Part shown: one piece after another, positions 7,980 through 17,124 of the stretch
Layout of the letters: every line of letters starts with the position of its first letter
How positions within the stretch are numbered: position 1 is the first letter of the stretch
NCBI GenBank assembly: GCA_963828015.1
Contig: CAWHCD010000005.1
Coordinates: 186,001-250,000, forward strand
Source of the DNA: CAVPUA01 sp963828015
GTDB taxonomy: Bacteria > Actinomycetota > Actinomycetes > Mycobacteriales > Jatrophihabitantaceae
Direction: 5' to 3'
DNA: 64,000 nt
Notes under the pieces: generated by a model
What the model was told of the DNA's origin: nothing
The model's database searches: none
What the model saw: the letters and a program-made list of their open reading frames with translations, nothing else
Made by a program: the position numbers and the translations under genes

Positions 7980-9106
7980 CTCGCATCGGCCCTTTCTTCG
8001 TTGTGAAGGGTGGTTTGCACGTAGGACGTGGAAACGGGCAAGATCTCCTGCGTCGGCTTGTAGCTAAGACCACCGTTCCGCCATGTGCTTAGACGCATAT
8101 ATGGCATCACGGAGATGCCGTTAATAGCTATCCCAGATATTTGAGCCCATGAGGTTACGTCTGGCGCGGCGGATGCTGCCTGGGAGATATTGGAGATAGC
8201 CGCCGAGGTCCTGCCAATAGCGCCACCAAAAAGGATTTCACTTGGGAATCGCCATCCTTCCACTGGCAAGTAGGCCGGTCGAAGCGTTCCGACAAACTCG
8301 TAGCCAAGCGTATCCATCACATTGGCGAGCTTCGCGATCCCCACGTGCTCGTACTCTCTGGCCTCGTCCTTCTGCACCATCTGCTCTGAAACTTCTAGCT
8401 CGTTAGCCAGTTCCGCCTGAGTCCAGCCACGCGCCACGCGCGCAGCGATCACAGCAGAGGCGAGCTCGTCTATTGATTCAATATGAAACACGTTGACCTG
8501 GCCGTCTCGCACGGAGATGTACTTGTCTGCGTCGCGGCTGAGGTCGCTTAACAGCTCCTCATAAATCTCAGCATCTTCGGGATCCAACTCGGATGCGGCG
8601 GCCCGCAGCTCCTCGATCTTTCGTTGCGCAATCGCAAGCTGTCGATCATTACTGATCATCGATGCTCTCCTCGACAAGCTCCACAAGGCCTTGGGCAGAT
8701 CGTCCACGTCGGACGCAAAATAGCCCTTGATTGTTATGAATGGGATAAGGTTCTTTTTTCCGAACTGCGGCGATGGCATCGGCCACAAGTCAATTCGCCG
8801 GTTCTTTTTCAACTGATGTCGTTGGGAGAAGGCAAGCTCACCCCAGCCCGCAATGACGCCCTTCTTGGGCTTTTCGTATATTACATCGATATCCGACGGG
8901 CGCTCCTTAGTTGTGACGTACGAACCTCCAAGCCAAATCTTTAGAACACCCCGGTCGCGAAGCTCCTTCACTACGTACTCAAGCTCAGCGAACAGCTCCC
9001 GTCGGCGAGTGTTTGTTGCGAAGCGAAGGCGCACCTCAGTAAGGGACGCCGGGTGATCTCCTGGTGGCAGGAACCCGGTCGCCTTGACTGGCGGTGGAAT
9101 CGACAT
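7976..9106 (-). CDS. DUF6932-like nucleotidyltransferase fused in frame to an XRE-family regulator (probably two genes joined by a frameshift)
   Basis: Residues 1-149 resemble DUF6932 nucleotidyltransferases: FLPPGDHP near the N terminus, then IWLGGSYVTTKERPSDIDV with G61-S62 and D72/D74 as metal ligands. Residues 150-376 start at an internal ATG (8659) and carry an XRE helix-turn-helix (about 215-270, RGWTQAELANELEVSEQMV) plus a C-terminal extension of about 105 residues. Restoring one base near 8688 gives an alternative ending PKGLVELVEESIDDQ with TAA at 8649-8651 overlapping the XRE start, the natural two-gene layout. ATG 9106 is preferred over TTG 9112. A toxin/antitoxin-like or defence role is inferred from the domain pair. 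Confidence 0.7.
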   Translation of the reverse strand: MSIPPPVKATGFLPPGDHPASLTEVRLRFATNTRRRELFAELEYVVKELRDRGVLKIWLGGSYVTTKERPSDIDVIYEKPKKGVIAGWGELAFSQRHQLKKNRRIDLWPMPSPQFGKKNLIPFITIKGYFASDVDDLPKALWSLSRRASMISNDRQLAIAQRKIEELRAAASELDPEDAEIYEELLSDLSRDADKYISVRDGQVNVFHIESIDELASAVIAARVARGWTQAELANELEVSEQMVQKDEAREYEHVGIAKLANVMDTLGYEFVGTLRPAYLPVEGWRFPSEILFGGAIGRTSAAISNISQAASAAPDVTSWAQISGIAINGISVMPYMRLSTWRNGGLSYKPTQEILPVSTSYVQTTLHNEERADAR

Positions 9107-9114
9107 GCTCAACC

Positions 9115-9128
9115 CAACCTGTAGGTTG
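9115..9128. promoter_or_regulatory. Candidate operator: CAACCT-GT-AGGTTG palindrome
   Basis: A perfect 6-bp inverted repeat with a 2-base spacer ends nine bases before the ATG at 9106. This is where an XRE autorepressor would bind to control its own operon. Confidence 0.5.
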
Positions 9129-9220
9129 TGTCGACCGTACCAGCCGGTTTGAGGGATAGCTAGGGCGAGACTTCGGAGTTAGGCGTAAGAGAGATCGAGA
9201 GGCGCGCCGGGCAGCGCGCC

Positions 9221-9487
9221 CTAGGGGACGTGCCCCGCGCGCTCAGATCGACGCTGCGCAGCCAGCCGGCTGAGTCGCAGCATGTTCGCCCGCCGCAGGT
9301 CCTGTGCGCGAGACCGTCGCTCGTCGGGCGTGAGCACGCCATCAGGATCGACCAGCCGCTCGAATCTCTCCCATGCAGCTGCACGAGCTGGAGCAGTAGC
9401 CGCCGAGCGGTCAACAGTCCGGGCCCATCGCTCGGCAGCGGCAATCCGCGCGACCAACACAACATCTTCACGAGAACGACCCGGCAT
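9221..9487 (-). CDS. Small hypothetical protein (actinobacterial, charged, helical)
   Basis: This 88-residue protein is rich in Arg and Ala and is predicted to be helical. It contains the segment RFERLVDPDGVLTPDERRSRA, which is typical of a small actinobacterial family of unknown function often found on phage-like or island DNA. ATG 9487 has a good ribosome binding site (GGAGG, nine bases upstream); an in-frame ATG further upstream lacks one. There is no signal peptide or membrane segment. A nucleic-acid-binding role would fit the charge but is unsupported. Confidence 0.7.
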   Translation of the reverse strand: MPGRSREDVVLVARIAAAERWARTVDRSAATAPARAAAWERFERLVDPDGVLTPDERRSRAQDLRRANMLRLSRLAAQRRSERAGHVP

Positions 9488-9608
9488 CCGGGCACACCTC
9501 CGGTAACGCCGGACGGCCAATGCCCGATAGCAACGATGCGACAGCCACCCCTTGCCGGGCGGCTACTCGCTTGTCGAACCTGACGCTAACACCGCTGTAC
9601 GACAGCGG

Positions 9609-9929
9609 TCAGGACCCGAACCGCTGTCGAGCCGCCTCGCCGGTAGTACCAATCAGCCAGCCCACACCGTCCCAGCTGACGCCCCGGCCACGAAGGTCTG
9701 TCGCCAACTTGCGCGCCGCAACAGCGAGACTCTCGGCCACCTTGCGGTTGTGGGCGACTGCTGCGATCACGGCCTCTACATCGGCAGGCGACAGCTTGGC
9801 GCTCACTGATTTCGGCACTTGCAGGGCAGGCGCAGCTGGCAGTTGAGCCCCATGTCCCAGTGGGCGGCGTGCAGGCAGCTGCTGGCCTGCTGCCGCCGCT
9901 CTACGTCTCTTACTCGCTCCCCTTGGCAT
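9609..9929 (-). CDS. Small putative helix-turn-helix protein
   Basis: The 106-residue product has a basic N terminus (PRGASKRRR). Its C-terminal part (residues about 50-105) ends in ARKLATDLRGRGVSWDGVGWLIGTTGEAARQRFG, which looks like an actinobacterial helix-turn-helix of the kind with a RQxAxQRF-like recognition helix. ATG 9929 is chosen at the basic start, but the Shine-Dalgarno is weak and an upstream ATG at 9965 is possible. It is a candidate regulator or recombination directionality factor of the island; that is inference from position only. Confidence 0.55.
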   Translation of the reverse strand: MPRGASKRRRAAAAGQQLPARRPLGHGAQLPAAPALQVPKSVSAKLSPADVEAVIAAVAHNRKVAESLAVAARKLATDLRGRGVSWDGVGWLIGTTGEAARQRFGS

Positions 9930-10318
9930 CTTGGCAAGGTAGCTTGGAAAAGCGCACCAGCGCAACCTCTGGAGCCCAGGAAATCCGGGCCTCCAACAGT
10001 CCGCGGGCAGTTATGGCACATAGAACAAGTAGGCGCGCGACACGCCGACTTGCGGTGGCCAAGAGCCAGATCAAGAGCCCGTTGGTGTGAGCCTGTGGGC
10101 AGGGCGGCTCCGGTACCAGACGCGCCCACCCCGCCCGCAAGACCACCCCGACATCGTTCGCCGAACGCTCGCTGCGCTCGCGGCGAACCATCTCGGGGGC
10201 CCGATCTTGCACGCGGGGCCCCTGCGCGCCCGGTACCTCGGCGCGACCGGTGAGGCCCACGCTCCGCTTCGCTCCGCTAGGGCGCCTCACCGGACCCGCA
10301 ACCACCGGAGGCGTACGC
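9930..10318. other. Noncoding, inverted-repeat-rich part of the island
   Basis: No convincing gene is seen. Two perfect inverted repeats stand out: GTTCGCCG/CGGCGAAC at 10156-10163 and 10181-10188, and CCGGTGAGGC/GCCTCACCGG at 10247-10256 and 10284-10293. The second lies just upstream of the small gene at 10319. The region could hold regulatory sites, a small RNA or a mobilisation origin. No relaxase nick motif was recognised. Confidence 0.4.
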
Positions 10319-10492
10319 ATGGCCAGAATCAAGCCCGTCAGCATCCACCAGCTCGCCAACGACCCGCGGCGGCGCGCCGCAGTCTGCGAATGCGGGTGGC
10401 ACGGACGGGAGCGCACCCACGAGGGCGACGCATTCCGAGACGCGGTGAAGCACCGCACGCAGTGCCCCTACCGCAAGGCGAGGTACTACTGA
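10319..10492 (+). CDS. Small Cys-rich protein, possible zinc ribbon
   Basis: This 57-residue protein contains C-x-C-x-W near residue 23 and a later H-x(3)-C (KHRTQCPY), a set that could bind one zinc ion. The ATG at 10319 has GGAGG seven bases upstream, which supports translation. It is the only plus-strand island gene besides the integrase and is followed 35 bases later by a very strong hairpin. The family was not recognised. Confidence 0.55.
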   Translation: MARIKPVSIHQLANDPRRRAAVCECGWHGRERTHEGDAFRDAVKHRTQCPYRKARYY

Positions 10493-10526
10493 GGCGAGCT
10501 GTGCCGTCCGGCATACGGTGCCGGGG

Positions 10527-10573
10527 CGGAGGTCAATCCGGGCGGGGCAAGCCGCCGCCCGGATTGACCTCCG
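10527..10573 (+). terminator. Strong 19-bp hairpin near the right end of the island
   Basis: The perfect stem runs 10527-10545 against 10555-10573 (left arm begins CGGAGGTCAATCCGGG) with a 9-base loop. It is placed as a terminator for the small gene ending at 10492. Its length and perfection also allow other roles in a mobile element. Between 10574 and 10826 nothing else was recognised. Confidence 0.65.
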
Positions 10574-10826
10574 GCCCGGCGACCAGACCGCCGTGATCAG
10601 GCGCGGGGGACGCCTGGCCGTCCTCTGGCCCAAGGACCTCCCAGCGGGTGCGGACGAATCCGATCCGGTACACGCGTGACCTATCAAGGGACCGGAGGAG
10701 AACGCCACGATGGCGAGGCTCGGTTCGCTGCACAAATACCAAGGTATTCGCTGAATAGCGGTGTCGCGCAAGGCCACGAAATCCTTGAAAAATAAAGGGA
10801 TTGCACAGCGGTGAGCACCCGCAGAC

Positions 10827-10869
10827 CTCATAATCCCTGGGTCGTCGGTTCGAGTCCGACCCGCCCCAC
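10827..10869 (+). repeat. attR: second copy of the 43-bp tRNA-Met segment
   Basis: This is identical to 6479-6521. The bases upstream do not form the 5' half of a tRNA, so this is a partial copy created by site-specific integration and not a second tRNA gene. Confidence 0.93.
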
Positions 10870-10902
10870 CAAACCTGGAACTGTTGTGACCTGCAGCCGC
10901 GC

Positions 10903-12090
10903 TCACGTCGCTGGGAAGCCGGCGAGCACAGCGAGGGCGCCGACGATTCCGGCTCCCAGGAGCGCGCCCACGACACTTCGTCTGAGGACGAGCACCCAGA
11001 TCGCGGCACCGGCCAGGACCACGACCTGCCAACGCTGGGAGATGCCGCTCGCTAGGACCACGGTCGAACCGGTTATGGCCCCGATCGCTGCCGGTCCGGC
11101 ACCGTCGAGAAAGGCTTGGACGGTGGCATTGCGCCGGAGACGGTCGAAGCTCGAGGCTCCGATCAGCACGAACAGAAACGACGGTCCAAAGGCGATCGCC
11201 GCCGCGAGCAGCCCACCGGTCAAGCCACCCGCCGCGTAGCCGACCGCGGCCACCGTATGCACCACCGGACCGGGAGTGATCTGGCCCAGAGCAACGGCAT
11301 TCAGAAACTGGGCCTCGCTCATCCAGTGGTAGCGATTCACCGCGTCCGCGCGCATGAGCGGAATGATCACGAATCCGCCCCCGTAGGACAGCGCGCCAAC
11401 CTTGAACGCCACCCAGGCCAGCGCGGCAAGCCCGCCGCTCGCCGCCGGTGCAGCGAGCACGAGGGGCAAGGATCGGCGGCGACCTTCAGGCAGTGCGCGG
11501 CGCACCAGTACCTCGACCGCACCGGCCGAGAGGAGTACGAGCACGACGTAGGCGCCCAGTGCGATCGCGGCGAACGCCCCTGCGCCAACGTAGAGAAGCC
11601 ACCGAACCGGTTGGCCTGGCCGGCTCGCCCGTCGCCAGCTGGCCGGAACAAGGCCCCACGCCGCTTGCGCCGCGACGACGGCAACCGCCGCGCCGGCGCC
11701 GTCGGCGGCTCCGCGCACGGCCAGCGGCGGCCGACCGGACAGGAACAACGCCGAGAGCGCGAGGATCAGAACCAGCCCGGGAACGATGAAGCACAGGCCG
11801 CCGATAAGGCCGCCAACTACGCCCCGGATCCGCCAAGCGCAGAAGATCGACAGCTGGGTGGACGCCGGTCCGGGCAACAGGTTGGTCGCCGCGATGCCGT
11901 CCTCGAACTCCTCGGCCTCGATCCAGCCGCGATCCTCTACGCACAGCCGTCGCAGCAGTTCGATATGCGCGGGTGGGCCGCCGAAGCCGATGCACCCGAT
12001 CCGACCCCACTCTCGGGCTACCGAGACCAAGGACGGGCGCGACCCCGAACGACCGTCTCCCGAGCCCGCCACACCGGAAGCTTGACGCAT
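10903..12090 (-). CDS. chrA: Chromate transporter, ChrA (CHR) family
   Basis: The 395-residue membrane protein has the two-halved CHR structure. The N half contains GCIGFGGPPAHI and NLLPGPASTQ. The C half contains GALSYGGGFVIIPLM and ALGQITPGPVV. About 10-12 hydrophobic segments are present. Members export chromate or act as related anion transporters; the actual substrate here is unproven. It lies just outside the right attachment repeat, so it belongs to the ancestral chromosome. No chrB-like regulator is adjacent. Confidence 0.92.
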   Translation of the reverse strand: MRQASGVAGSGDGRSGSRPSLVSVAREWGRIGCIGFGGPPAHIELLRRLCVEDRGWIEAEEFEDGIAATNLLPGPASTQLSIFCAWRIRGVVGGLIGGLCFIVPGLVLILALSALFLSGRPPLAVRGAADGAGAAVAVVAAQAAWGLVPASWRRASRPGQPVRWLLYVGAGAFAAIALGAYVVLVLLSAGAVEVLVRRALPEGRRRSLPLVLAAPAASGGLAALAWVAFKVGALSYGGGFVIIPLMRADAVNRYHWMSEAQFLNAVALGQITPGPVVHTVAAVGYAAGGLTGGLLAAAIAFGPSFLFVLIGASSFDRLRRNATVQAFLDGAGPAAIGAITGSTVVLASGISQRWQVVVLAGAAIWVLVLRRSVVGALLGAGIVGALAVLAGFPAT

Positions 12091-12118
12091 CCCCGGACCG
12101 AGGGGTCAGAGGCTCCGA

Positions 12119-12886
12119 TCAGGCTGCGTCTGCCGTGGACCCAACCGAGGACCAGATCGATCCGTCGGAGAAGACCACGACTCCGCGCAGGCCTGAGCTG
12201 TTCTCGATCCAGCAAGGGGCATCGGCGCCCATCGCGAAGGCCGCGGTCGCGTAGGCGTCGACGCTGCCGAGGTGCCGGCCGACGAGTGACACGCTGGCCA
12301 GGGCGTTCGGACGCCCCCCCGAGTGCGGCTCGACGATGTGCGCCCCGCGCTCACTCGAACCCGAGGTGGCCACGGCGATGCCGGTGCCGGTGGCCACCCC
12401 GACGAGCTGCCCGGCCTGCTGCGGGTGGGCCAGCCCGATGCGCCACGGCTGTCCGGGCGCGGCTTCCCCGGAGCACTGGACGTCGCCGCCGCCGTTGACA
12501 CAGTGGTTTCGCGAGCCGCGTTCGCGCAGCATTGCACTCGCCCGTTCGATGGCCCACCCCTTGACCAACCCGGACGGATCGAGGGTGCCCGTGGCATAAG
12601 CCGAGAAATAGCCGGAGGTCTCGACCTGCAGCGCGTCGCAGCGCGCGAGCACCTGGCCGACCTCGGGATGGCAGTCATCGATGCGGATCTCGCCGCGGGC
12701 CAGCCGGCTGATCTCGCTGCCGGCTTGGTAGGTCGAGAAGGTGTTGTCGACCCAATGCAGCCAGTGCAGCACCTCATTCAGGCCACGGCGGTCGATGCCC
12801 GGCCCGCGCACGTCGATGGAGAAGACCGTGCCCATGCATCGTTCGACGACACGCTGCGCGACTCGGATCTCGGTCGGTGAGCTCAC
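12119..12886 (-). CDS. apbE: FAD:protein FMN transferase (ApbE)
   Basis: The 255-residue protein matches ApbE. It shows CMGTVFSID near the N terminus, the FAD-binding region DPSGLVKGWAIERA, the NGGGDVQCSG segment, and the metal-binding SVDAYATAAFAMG near the C terminus. It attaches FMN covalently through a phosphoester to Thr/Ser of target proteins. The adjacent FMN-binding protein is the obvious substrate, and its stop overlaps the GTG start at 12886 in a GTGA junction. No lipoprotein signal is seen at this start. Confidence 0.93.
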   Translation of the reverse strand: MSSPTEIRVAQRVVERCMGTVFSIDVRGPGIDRRGLNEVLHWLHWVDNTFSTYQAGSEISRLARGEIRIDDCHPEVGQVLARCDALQVETSGYFSAYATGTLDPSGLVKGWAIERASAMLRERGSRNHCVNGGGDVQCSGEAAPGQPWRIGLAHPQQAGQLVGVATGTGIAVATSGSSERGAHIVEPHSGGRPNALASVSLVGRHLGSVDAYATAAFAMGADAPCWIENSSGLRGVVVFSDGSIWSSVGSTADAA

Positions 12887-13383
12887 TTGAAACCGGCCTG
12901 GTCGAGGGCGCTCTGCAGGGATTCGTCGTAGCCCTGGCTCGTATAGGAGGCGCCGGAGACGGAGTCGATGTTGGCGCTCTGGGCGCTGAGCGTCTCCTGC
13001 AGCAGGATCGGTGCGGCCTGGGAGTTGATGCGCGCCGAGCGGTCGTCGAAGGCGGTGAGCTGAACGAACGAGACGTTGGTGATCTTGCTGCCTTCTACGG
13101 TGACCTTGACCTGGACGATGCCGTAGCGGGTGGTGATGGCCTGACCGACGTAGGACTTGGCCGTGGCGGCCGAGCTGGCGGCGGAGGGATCGGGCGGGGC
13201 CGCGGTAGCCGACGCGGACGCGGACGGTGTGGTCGCAGCCGCTGCTGGACCCGACGTCGCGGCGGGCAGCGTCGCCGACGGGAGCCCGGACGTGCCCGCG
13301 ACCGGCGAACCGTGCGACTTGAAGCTGAGCAGGGCAACGAGGCCCAGCACGGTACCGGTGATCGTCAGGATGACGCGCTTCAT
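12883..13383 (-). CDS. Membrane-anchored FMN-binding domain protein
   Basis: The 166-residue protein has an N-terminal membrane anchor (about 4-22) and an Ala/Ser/Thr/Pro linker (about 30-75). An FMN_bind domain follows with SGASYTS near residues 143-149, the motif whose Ser/Thr receives FMN from ApbE. It should be displayed outside the membrane. It lies between the ferric-reductase-like gene and apbE and overlaps apbE, so it is probably the covalently flavinylated electron carrier of this operon. Confidence 0.92.
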   Translation of the reverse strand: MKRVILTITGTVLGLVALLSFKSHGSPVAGTSGLPSATLPAATSGPAAAATTPSASASATAAPPDPSAASSAATAKSYVGQAITTRYGIVQVKVTVEGSKITNVSFVQLTAFDDRSARINSQAAPILLQETLSAQSANIDSVSGASYTSQGYDESLQSALDQAGFK

Positions 13384-13395
13384 GCTCTCGACCTC

Positions 13396-14769
13396 CTAGA
13401 AGGCGAACGACTCTTGGTGGATGTGTCGGCGGGGTACGCCGGCGCGCCGCAAGCCGGCCTGGGCGGCGAGCATCATCGGCTCCGGGCCGCAGAGGAAGAC
13501 ATCGCGTTCGGCGACGTCGGGCACCAGGTGGCGCAGCCGTTCCGCCGAGAGGTGATCACCACGTCCCGGTTTGGGCGGGCCGAGCAGGTAGTGAATCTGG
13601 GCGCCGCGGGCGTTGGCGATCTGTTCAAGTTCGCCGCGCAGGACGAGGTCGTCGGCGCTGTTGACTCGATAGAGCAGGCAGACGTCGCCCGGACCTCCGG
13701 GCAGCGTCTCGAACAGCGCCCGCAGCGGCGTGATGCCGATTCCGCCGGCGACGAGCAGGACCTTGCGACGGCGCCGCCGGTTCGTCGTCAGCGAACCGTA
13801 AGGCCCTTCGGCGAGTACACGGGTTCCCGGTCGCAGGGCGGCCAACGCAGCGCTGTGCGAGCCGGCGATCTTGACGGTGACCCGCAACCAGCCCGGCTGC
13901 GGAGCGGCCGACAAGGAGTACGGATTGGCGGCCCACCACAGGTCACGAGTCAGGAAACGCCAGCGGAAGAACTGGCCCGGCTCGGTGCGCAGTTCGTCCA
14001 GGTGATGCCCACCGATATAGACCGAGACGACGTCGGCGTTCTCGCGCCGCACCTCCAGGACCTGCATGCGGTGCCGCAGCCTCGAACGAAGTGGCGTGAT
14101 CAACCGGTACCAGACCAGCAACGCCGCCACCGCGATGTAGAGCGCCGACCACAGCCACCGCGCCTTCGCGTTGTTGACGAAGTCGGCGCCGGTGGAGAAC
14201 TGATGGCTGAAGGCCAACGCGACCGCAAGATAGGTGTAGAGGTGGATGAAGTGCCAGGTTTCGTAGGACAGTTTCCGTCGGGCAGCGCGGGCCGATGTGA
14301 TCCCCACCCCGAGCAGCAGGAACACGGCCACCGTCGCCATCAGAACGTCGGGGTAGGTCAGAATGAACGACGACGTCTGGCTCACGACATTCGTGTGGTC
14401 GGTGACCGCGTATCCCCAAATGATCAACAGGGTGTGGGCCACGGCCAGGCTGACGGTGTAGCGACCGCCCATGGCGTGCCACCGGGCCAGCCGGTCGGTG
14501 CCGACCCCGCGCTCGAGGGCCGGCGCGCGAGACATCAACGCCAGCAGCACCACAATCGCGTAACCGGCCAACAGACCGGTGATGCGCCCGGCATTGGTCA
14601 GCCACCCACCAAAGCCGTCGACGAAGGTGGTGTCGTGCACCCACAACAGCAGCACGGCCGCCGCTCCGGCGCCGATAGCCGTCAGGGCGAGGGTTGGGGA
14701 AACCCTCGCCCCGCCGCTGGCAACGGCGCCGCTGGGCAGCGTCGGTCGCTGCGTCGTCGTCGCTGTCAT
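13396..14769 (-). CDS. Ferric-reductase-like transmembrane protein with FAD/NAD(P)-binding module
   Basis: The 457-residue protein has an N-terminal ferric-reductase-like membrane domain with six helices and candidate haem His residues (RWHAMGGRYTV, AVAHTLLIIWG, WHFIHLYTYLAVALAFSHQF). The C-terminal part is an oxidoreductase with FAD binding (NPYSLSAAP), NAD(P) binding (LLVAGGIGITPLRAL) and CGPEPMM. It would move electrons from cytoplasmic NAD(P)H across the membrane, presumably to the FMN-binding protein encoded 12 bases downstream. ATG 14769 is chosen; ATG 14781 is possible. Confidence 0.9.
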   Translation of the reverse strand: MTATTTQRPTLPSGAVASGGARVSPTLALTAIGAGAAAVLLLWVHDTTFVDGFGGWLTNAGRITGLLAGYAIVVLLALMSRAPALERGVGTDRLARWHAMGGRYTVSLAVAHTLLIIWGYAVTDHTNVVSQTSSFILTYPDVLMATVAVFLLLGVGITSARAARRKLSYETWHFIHLYTYLAVALAFSHQFSTGADFVNNAKARWLWSALYIAVAALLVWYRLITPLRSRLRHRMQVLEVRRENADVVSVYIGGHHLDELRTEPGQFFRWRFLTRDLWWAANPYSLSAAPQPGWLRVTVKIAGSHSAALAALRPGTRVLAEGPYGSLTTNRRRRRKVLLVAGGIGITPLRALFETLPGGPGDVCLLYRVNSADDLVLRGELEQIANARGAQIHYLLGPPKPGRGDHLSAERLRHLVPDVAERDVFLCGPEPMMLAAQAGLRRAGVPRRHIHQESFAF

Positions 14770-14911
14770 GTCAACCAGCATCGGTGATGAACTTCTGCGA
14801 ACTCTCTCGCGAACCTGTGCATTGGCCTGGGATCACCCATGCTTTTTCGTGGGGTGCCACGCAGAGGAGGATCAGAGGAAACGCAGAGGAAGAAGGCCGA
14901 CACTGATCCGC

Positions 14912-15630
<719 letters not shown>

Positions 15631-15634
<4 letters not shown>

Positions 15635-17124
15635 GCAGCAGGACCGGGTGGTGGCGGGTGCGGCAGCGCAGCCTGCGCTTTCAGCTGGTCGCGCTAGTGC
15701 TGGCCCTGTTGACGGTCAGCTTCATCGCGGTTGGCGGGGTCACCGCGATCGCGCTGCGCCACTTCCTCATCGACCGCCTCGACCAGCAGCTGGTCGCGGC
15801 CGGCGATCGTTATTCGGTCAGCCTCGAGCATCCGAGTGACAACGACGCCGACAACGAGGCGCAGTTCGGCACGGTGGCCGGCCAGGCCGCCGGGACGCTG
15901 GGCGCGCGGGTCCTCAATGGCCAGGTGACCGCGGCCGACATCGTGGCCCACGACGAGGAGGACCAGCCGTCGGTGAGCGCCGCCGACAAACAGATCCTGG
16001 CCCGGCTGCCCGTGTCGAGCCAGCCGCACACCGTTCGGCTTCCCGATCTGGGCGCCTATCGGGTAACCGTGACGGCGGGCGACGACGGCGACCTGTTGAT
16101 CACCGGGTTGCCCGTACATCCGGTGAACGAAACGATCGCCCACCTGCTCCTGATCGAGGCCAGTGTCTTCGCGGTCGCGTTGCTCGTCGTCGGCGCCGCC
16201 GCGACGGTCAGCGTGCGATTGTCCCTACGCCCGCTGCACCGGGTCGCCGACACCGCCCGCGCGGTATCGCTGCTGCCACTGTCGGCCGGGACAGTGACGC
16301 TGCCTGAACGCACCACGGTCACGGCCCCACAATCGGAGGCCGGACAGGTCGCCGACGCGTTCAACCACATGCTCGATCATGTCGAGTCAGCGCTGCGCGA
16401 TCGACACGCCAGCGAGGACCGGCTCCGGCTGTTCATCGCCGATGCCAGCCACGAGTTGCGTACCCCGGTCGCCGTCGTGCGCAGCTATGCCGAGTACGCC
16501 CAACGAGCCGCGGATGACCTACCGGAGCCGGTCGTCGTGGCCCTCGAGCGCATCACGGCCGAAGCCAATCGGATGGGCCGGCTCGTCGACGACCTGCTGA
16601 CCCTCGCCCGCCTCGATGCCGGCCGCCCACTCGACCACGAGCCGGTCGACCTCACCCGCCTCGTCCTCGACGCCGTCAACGACAGCCGGGTGCACTCCGC
16701 CAGCCATCGCTGGCGACTGGAACTTCCCGAGGAGCAGGCGTTCGTGCTCGGCGATGCCCACGCGCTGCACCAGGTAGTGATCAATCTGCTGGCCAATGCG
16801 GCCACTCACACTCCCGACTCGACGATCGTCACGACCACCCTGCGGATCGAGGCCGAGGCGGTGATCATTTCGGTGCACGACGACGGCCCCGGGATACCAG
16901 AGGAGGTGGTCGCACGGATCTTCGATCGCTTCGTCCGCGCGGGCAGCGCGCGGGCGGCGAGTACCGGCAGCGGCCTGGGGCTGGCAATCGTGGCCGCGAT
17001 CGTCGACGCCCACGACGGCACCGTCACGGTCGACAGCCGTCCCGGGTCGACGACGTTCACCGTAGAGCTGCCTCGAGCCGGTTATGACTCCTTCGTGGAC
17101 GCCACGGTCACCATTGAGAAGTAG
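15631..17124 (+). CDS. Sensor histidine kinase (HAMP, HisKA, HATPase)
   Basis: The 497-residue kinase has two membrane helices (about 18-42 and 165-190) enclosing an extracytoplasmic sensor of about 120 residues, followed by HAMP, HisKA with H274 in DASHELRTPV, and HATPase_c (NLLANAATHT, DDGPGIP, GSGLGLAIV). The ATG overlaps the response regulator stop (ATGA), so the pair is coupled. The last 43 bases overlap the 3' end of the convergent gene at 17082. Confidence 0.95.

Larger units (their letters stand above)
6522..10869. mobile_element. 4.35-kb integrated genomic island at tRNA-Met
   Basis: The segment is bounded by exact 43-bp repeats derived from the tRNA 3' end and begins with a tyrosine integrase. 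It encodes the nucleotidyltransferase/XRE/beta-rich module, two small minus-strand genes and one small plus-strand gene. No relaxase, replication initiator or structural phage gene is seen, so it is a satellite-like or mobilised element rather than a self-transmissible one. The 7976-9106 gene has lower GC than its neighbours by eye (several AT-rich codons), consistent with transfer. Confidence 0.88.

Noticed and set aside
10811..10869. A second tRNA gene at the right attachment repeat
   Set aside because: Only the anticodon loop and 3' half are present; the bases upstream cannot form the acceptor 5' strand or the D arm.
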